Virus record (IMG/VR): IMGVR_UViG_3300044712_002276
Location: 1 to 47,996 of that record
Source of the DNA: a virus
Direction: 5' to 3' (one strand)
Length of the DNA stretch: 47,996 nucleotides
Shown here: in pieces, positions 18,994 through 28,010 of the stretch
How positions within the stretch are numbered: position 1 is the stretch's first letter
How the letters are laid out: each line of letters starts with the position of its first letter
Translations under genes and position numbers: made by a program
Notes under the pieces: generated by a model
Told to the model about the DNA's origin: nothing
Database searches by the model: none
The model's input: only the letters and a program-made list of their open reading frames with translations

Positions 18994-19403
18994 TGTTCAA
19001 GGGGTTTTTTATAAGATTCGCGAATTGCATCAAATATGTAAGCCTGGATAGTTTCTGACAGACCGTATCGGAGGGTTCCGAAGATATAGCCATACACATA
19101 TCCCCAGAGTGGGCGATTATAAACCGGTCCGTACACTTGCTTTTTATGGCCCAAAGCAGTAGTCTTCATATCAAGAAATCGGAGATCGATCAGATAATCA
19201 AATTCAAGAACAGCGCCATCGCCCATCTTTTGAACCTTGAAAGATTGAGTTCTTAATTGATCGGCAATATGCCCGGATTGACGCGTATAATACGATTCTA
19301 CCCGGTTCGCTTGCTCTGTAAGAATTTTAGGCCCTGCTGTGCGTAGAACCTGGGCAGTGAATTCGGAATATAGCTGGCCGCGTATGAATTTGTCTGATAT
19401 CAT
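18990..19403 (-). CDS. Hypothetical protein before the tape-measure gene
   Basis: A 137-residue protein with a helical N-terminal half and a Tyr/Gly-rich second half (NRPLWGYVYGYIFGTLRYGL). Its stop overlaps the tape-measure ATG by four bases, so the two are translationally coupled. By place it may be a tail-completion or tail-assembly protein; no family recognised. Confidence 0.7.
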   Translation of the reverse strand: MISDKFIRGQLYSEFTAQVLRTAGPKILTEQANRVESYYTRQSGHIADQLRTQSFKVQKMGDGAVLEFDYLIDLRFLDMKTTALGHKKQVYGPVYNRPLWGYVYGYIFGTLRYGLSETIQAYIFDAIRESYKKPLEQ

Positions 19404-19470
19404 GAACCAATAATTGATTTACTGATTCAAAGATCGGACTGGCCATATTGTCAAGAAAGGACAAAGGAAA

Positions 19471-19492
19471 AGCCCCGCTGAGAGGCGAGGCT
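19471..19492 (-). terminator. Hairpin terminator after the 84-residue gene
   Basis: agccccgc and gcgaggct pair with one mismatch; on the minus strand the stem is followed by a T-rich stretch. It sits just past the stop of the gene ending at 19498. Confidence 0.6.
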
Positions 19493-19497
19493 ACACA

Positions 19498-19752
19498 TTA
19501 TTGATTGCGGATGATCATCCACTTGAGTTGAAATGTCATTTTACCCGGATCCGGACAATAAAGATAACCGGCATCGGTCATGGCCTGAAATATTTGTTCT
19601 TCGTTGACTTTTGCACCGGGATGAAACTGATTTAAGGCTTCAGCAATTTCGGCTGTACTTAAAAAATCGGTTGCATGCGCGATGTCGGATGCAGGAGCAT
19701 ACCAGGTTGAGAACTGGTCTAGGATTTCGGCAATGAATTCGATGTTTTCCAT
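19498..19752 (-). CDS. Hypothetical small protein in the tail region
   Basis: The 84-residue product from the ATG at 19752 starts MENIEFIAEILDQF and has a helix-rich body with a possible winged-helix-like pattern (LSTAEIAEALNQF, NEEQIFQAMTDAGYLY). Another ATG lies at 19764, and the frame is open to 19794 with a TTG. Its neighbours are tail genes. Function unknown. Confidence 0.6.
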   Translation of the reverse strand: MENIEFIAEILDQFSTWYAPASDIAHATDFLSTAEIAEALNQFHPGAKVNEEQIFQAMTDAGYLYCPDPGKMTFQLKWMIIRNQ

Positions 19753-19784
19753 AAGGGTTGGCATAAAGACCCCGATAGCGGGTC

Positions 19785-19886
19785 GCCAAACCAAAAACGT
19801 AACATCAGAATATCTGCTGCTATGTAACGCTACCGGGGAAATATGTCCCGGCAGAGATATTCTAATGCTTGTATTCTTGGTTTGGC
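19785..19886. repeat. Nested inverted repeat (three stacked stems)
   Basis: An outer 10-bp stem (gccaaaccaa with ttggtttggc), a middle stem (agaatatct-g-ctgc with gcagagatattct, one bulged base, extendable by cat/atg) and an inner cggg/cccg stem fold into one long hairpin of about 100 bases. No reading frame is evident. It could be an RNA element or a small non-autonomous insertion. Confidence 0.75.
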
Positions 19887-19943
19887 CCTGTAAAGATAGG
19901 TAATAATGTGAAAAAGAAAACCCGATTAGAAGAGGAGTTTATT

Positions 19944-20054
19944 TTAAATAATGCCCATAAAGTATGCAAATATGACGATTATCAGAATGACAAGACCTGA
20001 AATTAGTAAAGGTTTTATCCGATACTTCCAAATATTATTTGATAGGTCATCCAT
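19944..20054 (-). CDS. 36-residue single-span membrane peptide
   Basis: This short frame starts with ATG at 20054 and ends with TAA at 19944. After a short polar start (MDDLSNNIWKYRIK) comes one strong membrane segment, LLISGLVILIIVIFAYFMG. It starts three bases after the upstream DUF4468-like gene stops, so coupled translation is likely. Function unknown; the tight spacing and clean topology support it as real. Confidence 0.6.
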   Translation of the reverse strand: MDDLSNNIWKYRIKPLLISGLVILIIVIFAYFMGII

Positions 20055-20056
20055 CG

Positions 20057-20593
20057 CTACCAATTATCTTCAGGTTTCGATTTGTTTGTTTTTCCTTCTA
20101 TCTCAATAAAAATATGATTTGAAATTGCTTCGGCTTTCTCTTTTAAATCGCACCAAACTTTGTTTATGCCATTCTTGCCCATGCCTTCTGTCTTATATTC
20201 TTGTGCAGTAGTAAGTAATCCCATGTTACACCCGGCTGAATTTTTAGGTAAAACCGAATGTGCAAAATTATTAATCTCAATTTTGTACCGGCCTTCCTTA
20301 AGCTGGACTTTCACCGTGTAGTTTATAAATCCGTCATAACATAAATACATTGTCTTTCCAAAGGTATAACTTTCGGCTCCTTTGCCTATGATAATTCCGG
20401 CATCCTTATCGGACATTTGGATAACATCCTGTGCAGAATTATAATTTACGGCAAACCAATCACTAACTTCAATGAATAATTCCGTTTTACTTTTATTGGG
20501 AGTTTCGATAACTTTTGAAAAGGATAGCGGTTCTTGTGCGCTTGCTGTAGTAAAAATAATAAAAACAGGTAGATAAAATAATAGTTTTTTCAT
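20057..20593 (-). CDS. Secreted DUF4468-like protein (cargo gene)
   Basis: The 178-residue protein starts with a signal peptide MKKLLFYLPVFIIFTTASAQ (cleavage expected after ASA). The mature part has FSKVIETPNKSKTELFIEVS DWF-like order and a basic/acidic tail, resembling the DUF4468 TBP-like-fold domain common in secreted Bacteroidota proteins. The ATG at 20593 was chosen since it starts the signal peptide; the frame opens at 20623. A secreted protein among tail genes is best explained as a cargo gene expressed for host benefit or for release, together with the 36-residue membrane peptide. Function of the family is not known to me. Confidence 0.7.
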   Translation of the reverse strand: MKKLLFYLPVFIIFTTASAQEPLSFSKVIETPNKSKTELFIEVSDWFAVNYNSAQDVIQMSDKDAGIIIGKGAESYTFGKTMYLCYDGFINYTVKVQLKEGRYKIEINNFAHSVLPKNSAGCNMGLLTTAQEYKTEGMGKNGINKVWCDLKEKAEAISNHIFIEIEGKTNKSKPEDNW

Positions 20594-20635
20594 AAGGAGT
20601 GATTTTGGTTTAACATTCCGCAATTTACGGAAAAA

Positions 20636-21202
20636 CTAAATCATATCAATCCCCGATTTCGAAAACATCATAGAGAAGCCGGTGGCATTACAAAGATCGC
20701 GTGCATACCAGGGCGAGATCCGATGTGGAAAATCGAGCTGTTTTATCCAGGGATGGTTTTTGGAGTCGGTAAGCATGATTTCGCGTACCCGGCGCGTGGT
20801 ATTCAGAAGTTCGTCCTGCAGAAGTAAGGTTTCGGCCATGTCGTATTCTTCGGGCTTCAGCTTCCGGGCAATGATTATGCCCAACTCAAACTGATCGTTT
20901 TTTCGTTCCATGCCATCCTTTGAGCTACTGAGTTGGCCGTAATCCAACAGCATAAACATACCCTTTGTATCTTCAATTTCATTCTTCAGCTTGTCCTCGT
21001 TGCTTGAGAATAGGAAGTTGAGTATTTCGGGAACCTGGGAGTTTACGGCAAGGGCTGTAATTTCGGCTTTTAGGGCAGCATAGCCGGTAACTGAGGTTTT
21101 ACCGGAACGGAACATGCTGCTAAGTACTCCGGCCAATAATGGAAACTTTGAGAAATATATGAATGATTCGCGAAGTAGCTGTGGATTGTTGGCTATACTC
21201 AT
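20636..21202 (-). CDS. Hypothetical phage structural protein
   Basis: A 188-residue protein of mixed helix and strand with no recognised domain. It follows the portal, connector-like and 330-residue genes and precedes the tail region, so a neck, completion or minor tail role is plausible. Confidence 0.65.
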   Translation of the reverse strand: MSIANNPQLLRESFIYFSKFPLLAGVLSSMFRSGKTSVTGYAALKAEITALAVNSQVPEILNFLFSSNEDKLKNEIEDTKGMFMLLDYGQLSSSKDGMERKNDQFELGIIIARKLKPEEYDMAETLLLQDELLNTTRRVREIMLTDSKNHPWIKQLDFPHRISPWYARDLCNATGFSMMFSKSGIDMI

Positions 21203-21229
21203 AATGTGTTGCGTGTTTCGGGTTACAAG

Positions 21230-22222
21230 TTAAATGATCTGGTTGATCTTAGAGATTGAAAGTCCGGTTTGTTCGGATATTTTGTCGATTGTTAATCCCT
21301 GCCGGTGTAGTGAGGTTACATTGCTAATGAGCTCGGAATACATGATCTCGAAAAATTTAACCAGGTTGCTGTTTTCAATATCACCGTACCCGGCTTTAAT
21401 CAGCGAGTGAGCGACGGATCCAAGTCCAAGGATGTTGTGTTTTGAGCGTGGAGCTTGGGGCGTGGAGCTTGGGGCGTTAAAAAGGATGGAGTATTTGGTA
21501 CGGGTGATCAGGAAAGACTGGATGGCATTGAAATTAATGTAAATGGCCTTTTTTGTAGTCGTATCAAGCCAATCCAATTTTTTAGCAAACAGCACCGATT
21601 GCTGGGCATCGTAAGGATTACCATAAAGGATAGCAACCAAAAGATTGAGCAGTGATTCTTTGCCTGTTTCCTGAATTTCGTTGGCCACTGTTTGTGCATC
21701 GATGAACTGAGCGGTGGTGAGCGAAGTAATCAGGATCTTGTCGGATACTTCGAAGGTATAACCTTTCCAGGCGTGGCGACGGCGACCGATTACCGGGACC
21801 AGGTTGGCAGCAAATACAATATCGGGCATTATATTTTTATCGGCTTTTTCAGCCCAGCGAACTTCCGGCGTTTGTTCCAACTCGAATGGAAGATACCTGG
21901 AGAGCTGATCACGAACCTCCTTCTTAAGCTTCAGCAGTGATTTTTCGTTCTTGTATTTTACCTGAAGTGGAAAAATTAACTGCTGAGCAATGCGCCATAT
22001 ATTTTCGCACTGCTGATCAGTCTTTTTATGATCCGGATGCAGCCGAAGACTCACGCCTGAGATGAGTGCAAACAGTTTTAAGCGAAAATGGCGCAAACTA
22101 AGCTCACCGGCCATGAATAGCACAATCAGGTCTAACAAAGCGATGTATTGCTTTGTGGTTAATTCTTCCCAGCTATTTTTGAGCTGATATGTGTGGCCGT
22201 TGTTGAAAGGGATTTCGATCAT
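21230..22222 (-). CDS. Hypothetical phage protein, connector/tail-assembly region
   Basis: The 330-residue protein begins MIEIPFNNGHTYQLKNSWEE and is mostly helical. The last 25 residues (LTIDKISEQTGLSISKIN) look like a helix-turn-helix. Two exact 14-bp tandem units at 21447-21474 encode a Pro/Ser-rich insert (NAPSSTPQAPRSKHN) that looks like a later addition. Its start overlaps the stop of the DUF6712-like gene. By position it may be a tail-assembly or head-completion protein. Confidence 0.65.
   Translation of the reverse strand: MIEIPFNNGHTYQLKNSWEELTTKQYIALLDLIVLFMAGELSLRHFRLKLFALISGVSLRLHPDHKKTDQQCENIWRIAQQLIFPLQVKYKNEKSLLKLKKEVRDQLSRYLPFELEQTPEVRWAEKADKNIMPDIVFAANLVPVIGRRRHAWKGYTFEVSDKILITSLTTAQFIDAQTVANEIQETGKESLLNLLVAILYGNPYDAQQSVLFAKKLDWLDTTTKKAIYINFNAIQSFLITRTKYSILFNAPSSTPQAPRSKHNILGLGSVAHSLIKAGYGDIENSNLVKFFEIMYSELISNVTSLHRQGLTIDKISEQTGLSISKINQII
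21447..21474. repeat. 14-bp tandem repeat in frame
   Basis: cgtggagcttgggg occurs twice without a gap, inside the 330-residue gene. Confidence 0.85.
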
Positions 22223-23118
22223 GGCATGTAAAATTTATCGGTTTCGGTCAAAGTGCTTTCGGGCAGGATGTAGGTCCCGGAATTGCGTGGAATATTGTTG
22301 GCTTCTTCAATTTTTAGAAAATACATGGCAGCTTTGTTCCGAAAAAATGCTGCAGATGAATTTTTAAGATCGGTTTCGGTAATCATGCCTTTAGCAGTCC
22401 GGGAATCGGTGTCTTTTTGAATATCAGCACGGATACCAGCTGGAAGTTCGGTATAATCGAGCTGTTGACAAGCCCTTGCAAGAGTTTCATAAGTAATTGC
22501 CTTTCCAATCAGAAATTTAAGGTTCGAATCAGTAATTTCAGGAAAAGCTTTAACGCGGGATTTAATTTCGTCGTTCTGTATTTCTTCGATGATAAAAACT
22601 ACGTTATTAAAGAAGTAAGCCGAATTGACAGCTCCATAATAGCGCTGAAACTCTTTTGCATTCTTAATGAACAGCGTTTGGCGAAGGGTGTATTGCTCGG
22701 TTGCGGCATAATCGGTGAAGGTGACAATCTCTGTTTCCAGGTGATTGATCAGGAAGTTTAGCTCTGTCCAGGCATTCTCAAGGTAAGTTTCAATCTGTTT
22801 TTGTTCCTGGTATCGATAAAGCTTGTTTTCGGTGTTGTTGCGTTGACCGGCTTCGAAATTGAAGTATGGAATTGCGGTAAGGTTGGCCAGCGCTCCACGC
22901 AGGAATCCAACAGCAATGCCTTCAATGGTTGTTTCATCGAATGCTTCATCGGCATAAGCATCCTTTAACAGATCGTAAGTTTCCTGACCGATCAGGTTAA
23001 CCAGTTTTTGATACTGGGGCCGGTAATGAGCCTCCATATTTTCGATTTTGCCGTCGGTGGGCATTTGCGGAGCGAATTCGCGAAGCTCTGAAGTGAATTT
23101 AAAGAAATCGGTTATCAT
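22219..23118 (-). CDS. Head-tail connector-like protein (DUF6712-like)
   Basis: A 299-residue helical protein starting MITDFFKFTSELREFAPQMP. It follows the portal gene with a four-base overlap, and the length and style fit the DUF6712 group found at this place in Bacteroidota phages. Such proteins are likely head-completion or connector subunits. The family name is from memory of similar genes and was not searched. Confidence 0.6.
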   Translation of the reverse strand: MITDFFKFTSELREFAPQMPTDGKIENMEAHYRPQYQKLVNLIGQETYDLLKDAYADEAFDETTIEGIAVGFLRGALANLTAIPYFNFEAGQRNNTENKLYRYQEQKQIETYLENAWTELNFLINHLETEIVTFTDYAATEQYTLRQTLFIKNAKEFQRYYGAVNSAYFFNNVVFIIEEIQNDEIKSRVKAFPEITDSNLKFLIGKAITYETLARACQQLDYTELPAGIRADIQKDTDSRTAKGMITETDLKNSSAAFFRNKAAMYFLKIEEANNIPRNSGTYILPESTLTETDKFYMP

Positions 23119-24668
23119 TTTTCCAGAATATTTAAGATTTTGGCCATTGTTGATTCGGCTTTATCCAGGCGTTTATTGACCTGTTCTGTCGATTTGTTTT
23201 GCTGATTTTGCAAGCGATCGTTCGGGGCTACATCTTGCTGCTGAGATGGTACGTCGGTGTATAATCCGATCCTGAAGCCTTGTTTGTACAAAGCTGGAAA
23301 ATTGACGCTTATGGCTTCGTTCAATGCTGAACATGTCATTCGTTCGGCAGTTGGAAGGTTCGCGTATAAATAAATGATGTAATTGTAGTAAGCGTCGGAT
23401 CCGGATTTGCTGATCACACCATCCTTTGATATGTTCGAAATGCTGGAGTCTAATCCGATCGAGCTGGTGATGACTTCATCGGCACGTTTATCGTAATCAT
23501 TCAGGGCAGTGATAAATTCCCGGTATTTCATGTCAAGAGAAATGATTTCCCAACCAACGGAATCACCTTTTTCAGTTTGATACTTAAACGTTGTGAATGT
23601 TTTACCCTGATTCTTGATTCCGGATAAAAAATCGGTGAGTTTACGCATTTCGGCCTTGATATAGGCATCGACTAATCCTTCGTGGAATTCAGTCCCGACT
23701 TCGATACCATTCGGAGTTAATAAGGCTTCATTCCTGGTTGTAAGATCAGCGTTTCTATCACAATAGCCCTGAATTTTGTCAGTAATATACGATACCCACT
23801 CTTGAGGAATAATAACATGAACTTTTGCCGAAAGTGAGTTTTCGAGGTATGAGTTAATGTATTTTGGATTGCGATTGGTGGCTATCAACCATTCCTTAAT
23901 TCCTTGATAAAACTTATTTGTTCCATAAATTTCGCCTGGAGTATGGTGTTTGTGATATGAAATTGCAACATCATACTGAAGCGCTTTGTTTTGGAAAAAT
24001 CGTTCGTAAGTGTCTGTTTCAAAGCTTAAATTACTACCCCATTTTGCAACAACCACTTTATTAAAGTCTTTTTCTTCGTAATTTCCCGATAATAAATTAA
24101 TCTTACTTGAAGATGCCAATCTACATCTATAATTCTCAACATGCTCCAATCCCGCAACCGGCATACGTCCGATTACTCTACCTGCCAAAAATCGCCATTT
24201 TGTCCAATAGTCTTCAAAATAGTAGCTGTCCTTAATTACTTTGTCGATGTATTGTTCAGGGCTATCGGATAAACCATTGCGCTGCCAGTCACCAAGCCAA
24301 TTCTCTATTGTTGGATTGTTTTTCCAGTCTCTGAATAGCTTCTTGTCTTCAAATGCCTGCTGGTAAACGAATAGGCCCTTGCCGTACAATAGCTTGTATT
24401 GTTTATCGATCAGCCCGGGAAGGAACCGATTGGTTCCAAACATGACCTTAATCTCATCAGGTAGCATATTGTTTGTGCCCTTTGATAGGACTCTATTCCC
24501 ATCTACATTGAGTAGTAACTGGGATGGCAGTCCGGAAGACAGATTCGTATCAAATGAATCGTACTGCTTATCGATAGCGACAGGTGTGCCTTCACCTAGC
24601 TGGAATGACATCAGTGTGCCATTGTCGTTGTAGGAGCCTAAGCTTCCATTTCTTTTATAGTCTTCCAT
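23115..24668 (-). CDS. Portal protein
   Basis: The 517-residue protein lies two genes downstream of the large terminase and directly before the connector-like gene. Portal proteins form the dodecameric ring through which DNA enters the capsid. The length fits, as do the helical stretch near the C-terminus (NKRLDKAESTMAKILNILEK) and the Trp/Tyr-rich stem region (SYYFEDYWTKWRFLAGR). No short diagnostic motif exists for portals, so the call depends on length, composition and order. Confidence 0.7.
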   Translation of the reverse strand: MEDYKRNGSLGSYNDNGTLMSFQLGEGTPVAIDKQYDSFDTNLSSGLPSQLLLNVDGNRVLSKGTNNMLPDEIKVMFGTNRFLPGLIDKQYKLLYGKGLFVYQQAFEDKKLFRDWKNNPTIENWLGDWQRNGLSDSPEQYIDKVIKDSYYFEDYWTKWRFLAGRVIGRMPVAGLEHVENYRCRLASSSKINLLSGNYEEKDFNKVVVAKWGSNLSFETDTYERFFQNKALQYDVAISYHKHHTPGEIYGTNKFYQGIKEWLIATNRNPKYINSYLENSLSAKVHVIIPQEWVSYITDKIQGYCDRNADLTTRNEALLTPNGIEVGTEFHEGLVDAYIKAEMRKLTDFLSGIKNQGKTFTTFKYQTEKGDSVGWEIISLDMKYREFITALNDYDKRADEVITSSIGLDSSISNISKDGVISKSGSDAYYNYIIYLYANLPTAERMTCSALNEAISVNFPALYKQGFRIGLYTDVPSQQQDVAPNDRLQNQQNKSTEQVNKRLDKAESTMAKILNILEK

Positions 24669-24669
24669 A

Positions 24670-24978
24670 TCAAGTCCAGTTTACTTTTCGCAATGTGTAT
24701 GAATCGGATGAGAAAGCAATGAAGCGAATGAGTATGCGGTAACAGGTCTTAGGTTTGCCATCCTTATCTACAAACAGGAAGAAGTTCTCTGAATCTCGCT
24801 GGAACTGATCCTCCGGCAATTGAGTCCTAACCTTGCACTGTTCTATAACCCGGAGAGTAGCTGAAGCCTTACCCTTTGTCGAGTTGTAAGGAAAGAACAT
24901 GATAGTGAATCGACCGTCCGGAAGCTTTGAAATTTCCGTTGCCAGATTGATCGCATCTATGCCTCTTATTTCTTTCAT
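24670..24978 (-). CDS. Hypothetical protein between terminase and portal
   Basis: A 102-residue protein with a beta-rich middle (DGRFTIMFFPYNSTKGKASATLRVI). It ends one base before the portal start, which suggests cotranslation. No family recognised. Confidence 0.7.
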   Translation of the reverse strand: MKEIRGIDAINLATEISKLPDGRFTIMFFPYNSTKGKASATLRVIEQCKVRTQLPEDQFQRDSENFFLFVDKDGKPKTCYRILIRFIAFSSDSYTLRKVNWT

Positions 24979-25328
24979 GATTCAAATGTCATCATGCAAC
25001 CAAAAAGGAGAAAGGACAATTTGAAATGCAAAAACATTATTGCCTTTTCTTATCATTTTTTCCTTTTTAATCTTGAATTGCAATGAACTCAAGACTAATG
25101 GTCTGAAACCCGCACCAGGCAAGGCCTCTGTCATATTTCCGTGAAATAGGGCCTTTTGCCATGCCGATCAGGAATTTAGTGATGCGTGCTTAGGGGAAGC
25201 TGTTCAAAATCTTTTTTTCGGCTGGCTTACTATAATGTTATTGAAAATAAGGTTTTTAGATATTAGAAAACTATTTTTTTAGCTCGTTTTCGTTCATTTT
25301 TCGGTAATTATTGGCAAAAAAATAGAGT
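24979..25328. other. 350-base gap between terminase and the next gene
   Basis: No strong gene is seen. A possible 31-codon minus-strand frame lies at 25067-25162, starting MAKGPISRKYDRGLAW and without known relatives. Imperfect ggcaaggcc/ggccttttgcc arms at about 25118-25160 may form a hairpin. The gap suggests a break in the late operon, but no consensus promoter was found. Confidence 0.35.
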
Positions 25329-27071
25329 TTATGTAGAAATATTGTCAGGCATTGTTTGTTTGCGCTTAATGTTGCTGGGTAGAAAGTTTTGAAACAGACC
25401 GAACAGGCCATAAGTGAGCGCTGAAGGTAGCTGTGTTGTAAGCCCCGCCTGGTATGGAAGCGCAACTTTATCCTCACTTGTTTTGTCAAGCTCTATTTTT
25501 CCATCGTCAGTATGGCGAAGCGGTGAAAGGTGAATAGCTGACACCAAATTAGGACATTCATTTTCGCAAATCCGCACACGCGGGGTGTTTCGTTGCTCTT
25601 CGCCAAACAGAATCAGAGCTAATTTATAGTGTTCATAATAGAAAATTGTCCGCTGTTTTTCATTCTGAAGTCGAACTCGAAAGCCTAATACTTCTAGTTC
25701 CATCTTTAATTGCTTTGCATCTGTGGTGATCTTCGCCTGTATTTCGCGGCGTTTATTCCCGGCGCGGTCATAGAATAGCTCAATGCGATGGCAGCTGCTA
25801 TCATCATAGAAAAAGGCATGTATCATCCGGGCAAGATCGGATTGTTGTTTGGGATGCCAGACAAAGAACTCTTTGATTATCCTTAATTCATTGGCCTTTT
25901 TATTGAACTGTCCGACTATCACACTGGAAAAGTGTCCAGGATCATACATTAAAATCAGTGGTTCCTTTGGGTTGAAGTACTTTAGATAGCCGGCTGTGAG
26001 CTTGAAAGTATCCTTTAAATCAAACTGAAGGATTGAATTGTATTTATAACTGTCTGAAAAGCAGTGCTTACTTTTCTTGAAATTGCCAAAGAACATGTTA
26101 ACGATCTGCTTTGGAGCGATGTTACAAATGGCTGTAAGGAATTCATCCAGTGTCAATGAGTCAAACTGCGTTTTAAAAAAGTTCACTCCTAAGATATCCT
26201 TATTCACAAAGCTTGAGGCTGTAATGTAATACGTGCAGGCTTTGCGTTGATCCCGAACAATGGGTTCCCACATCTTGATGATATGTTCACATTTCCAGAT
26301 TTCTTTCTTCAGGTTATTGATCTCAACTATGTCCTTCGATGCCCGAAGCAGCTGCTCCAGATAAAACATCCGGACCATTGCATCGTTCAAATGTTTGGCA
26401 GAAGTGGCCAGTTCGTTTATCAGATCGTTGCTCATGTTCTTTTCAAAGTCTTCAAACCAGTTGTCTTCGCCCAAATCGACGCGGGCCGTGTCGGATATAC
26501 CAGTGATGCCCTGATAATATGGGCTTTTACGGTTCTGAATTGACCCACCACGTAAGCCTGGAAAGATGCGAGTCTTTACTTTTTCGCCTTTATTATGCTT
26601 CATTTCCTCGATGAATGCATGAACTCCGGAGCGACCGGCCATAGAATCAGGCTGATCGGATGCCACCAATTGGAAGTGGTGACCAGTGCGGATCACGATC
26701 GAGTGTTTTGGATAAGCCACTTCGTACAATGGTTTTTTGAAGTGTGCCGGAAGCTTTGTTGCACCAACCACATAGTCGATGCCTTCTTTAAACATGGGTT
26801 CCTGTTTTTCGCCCACCGGCTTTTTAAATCCAGCCAATATAGCCGGGACCATATTAATCATGGCAGCGGTATAGGTCTTGTGGATCAGGAACGACAGTTC
26901 GCCAGGCATGGAGAAGGCTACCCGGAGCAGGCGCGGAATAAGTATCCCTTCGGTTTTTCCTCCGGCACGGGCAATTCGAGCAATCAGAATGTTTGGATCG
27001 ATGAGATTAGCGCGGATCTGCATCTTATTCATATACGAATCTTCGAGTTCTGATATCTTATTCTGGTCCAT
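25329..27071 (-). CDS. terL: Terminase large subunit
   Basis: The 580-residue protein would translocate and cut phage DNA during packaging. The N-terminal ATPase has a Walker A motif ARAGGKTE (about residues 34-42 from this start) and a Walker B-like HAFIEE (about 151-156). The C-terminal nuclease has the expected acidic pattern: Asp in LMYDPGHFSS (about 377) and Asp in LFYDRAGNKR (about 435). The ATG at 27071 is used; a TTG at 27089 would add six residues. It overlaps the upstream gene by 14 bases. The place before the portal gene supports the call. Confidence 0.88.
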   Translation of the reverse strand: MDQNKISELEDSYMNKMQIRANLIDPNILIARIARAGGKTEGILIPRLLRVAFSMPGELSFLIHKTYTAAMINMVPAILAGFKKPVGEKQEPMFKEGIDYVVGATKLPAHFKKPLYEVAYPKHSIVIRTGHHFQLVASDQPDSMAGRSGVHAFIEEMKHNKGEKVKTRIFPGLRGGSIQNRKSPYYQGITGISDTARVDLGEDNWFEDFEKNMSNDLINELATSAKHLNDAMVRMFYLEQLLRASKDIVEINNLKKEIWKCEHIIKMWEPIVRDQRKACTYYITASSFVNKDILGVNFFKTQFDSLTLDEFLTAICNIAPKQIVNMFFGNFKKSKHCFSDSYKYNSILQFDLKDTFKLTAGYLKYFNPKEPLILMYDPGHFSSVIVGQFNKKANELRIIKEFFVWHPKQQSDLARMIHAFFYDDSSCHRIELFYDRAGNKRREIQAKITTDAKQLKMELEVLGFRVRLQNEKQRTIFYYEHYKLALILFGEEQRNTPRVRICENECPNLVSAIHLSPLRHTDDGKIELDKTSEDKVALPYQAGLTTQLPSALTYGLFGLFQNFLPSNIKRKQTMPDNIST

Positions 27072-27711
27072 TGTTGTCGATTTCTTCAATTATTTTGGCA
27101 TCTTCAATTCCGGCATCGTACAGTAACCGGCGCTTATCGCTTTTGTCAACTGGCAGTTTGGTAATCAGTTCTAAATAGAACCCGTCTGTATGTTTTCGGG
27201 CAATCTCCTTGAGGTTTTTCTTTTCGAATCCCAGCTCATCCAGTGTCATTTTATCGCTGATCAGGAAGATTGGAGGCTGCATATCCGAAAGGGAAAGCTC
27301 AGCATTAGCCTTTACCCGGTACTCCGTTGCTTTTTCGTGGAAGCGACCGGCCTCTTGAAGTTTATCCTGGGCAATGGCCAGCTTGGTAAGGTCTTCAAAT
27401 TTATCGGCAGCATCGAGCAACCAGTACTTGTTGGAGACGGTACAATCTACATTGAAATATAGCTTTGAGTCATTGATCCGCTGTTTGCAGGCCATCAGTC
27501 CGAGGGTAATTCCTTGTTTGGCCTTAACACGCATTTTAAGCAACTTCGCGGCCCGGGTGATATTTCTTTCCGTCTCCCAGATTTCAACAGACCAGGTGAG
27601 CTGACTAATGATCAGCTGCAGGTCTTCCGGGATAGCCCGTGACATTCCGGTTTCAATGAAGTGTTCAATGATATCCGGATGAAGCGATTCTATTCTGGCT
27701 AAATAGTTCAT
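27058..27711 (-). CDS. Putative terminase small subunit
   Basis: The 217-residue helical protein lies directly upstream of and overlapping the large terminase gene, where the small subunit that recognises the packaging site is usually found. It has many basic residues and possible helix-turn-helix-like spacing near the start (RNITRAAKLLKMRVKAKQG). The 100-residue gene before it is another candidate. Assigned by order; moderate to low certainty. Confidence 0.45.
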   Translation of the reverse strand: MNYLARIESLHPDIIEHFIETGMSRAIPEDLQLIISQLTWSVEIWETERNITRAAKLLKMRVKAKQGITLGLMACKQRINDSKLYFNVDCTVSNKYWLLDAADKFEDLTKLAIAQDKLQEAGRFHEKATEYRVKANAELSLSDMQPPIFLISDKMTLDELGFEKKNLKEIARKHTDGFYLELITKLPVDKSDKRRLLYDAGIEDAKIIEEIDNNGPE

Positions 27712-28010
27712 ATTCCAAATAATTGTTTTTTGATCGTGCTTATTTTGGTTCGTTCCTGTCGGTTATTTAGTTCTATAATGGAAAGTATATCTCCTTTTTC
27801 CGACTGTTTTGCCAATTCAGCATCAATGTTGTAGTCGCCGATGGCCACGCCTTGGTCATAGAACTGCCGGATCTGGTTTTCTTCATCCTGAAACTCTACC
27901 AGAAACCGTTGAGCATCTTCGCCAAATAGTCCAAGCATCTTGCAGATTCGTTCCGGAGAGTATTTTAATGCTCCGTAATTTCTAATTTTTATCAGGCTGC
28001 TTTGGTCCAT
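27708..28010 (-). CDS. Small helical protein, alternative terminase small-subunit candidate
   Basis: A 100-residue protein with an N-terminal HTH-like pattern (KYSPERICKMLGLFGEDAQRF) followed by helices. It overlaps both neighbours: start inside the end of the methyltransferase gene and stop over the next start. The HTH could bind the packaging site. Confidence 0.6.
   Translation of the reverse strand: MDQSSLIKIRNYGALKYSPERICKMLGLFGEDAQRFLVEFQDEENQIRQFYDQGVAIGDYNIDAELAKQSEKGDILSIIELNNRQERTKISTIKKQLFGI

Noticed and set aside
25067-25162. 31-codon minus-strand frame as a confident gene
   Set aside because: It is short, with no known relatives or promoter; mentioned only as a possibility in the gap entry.
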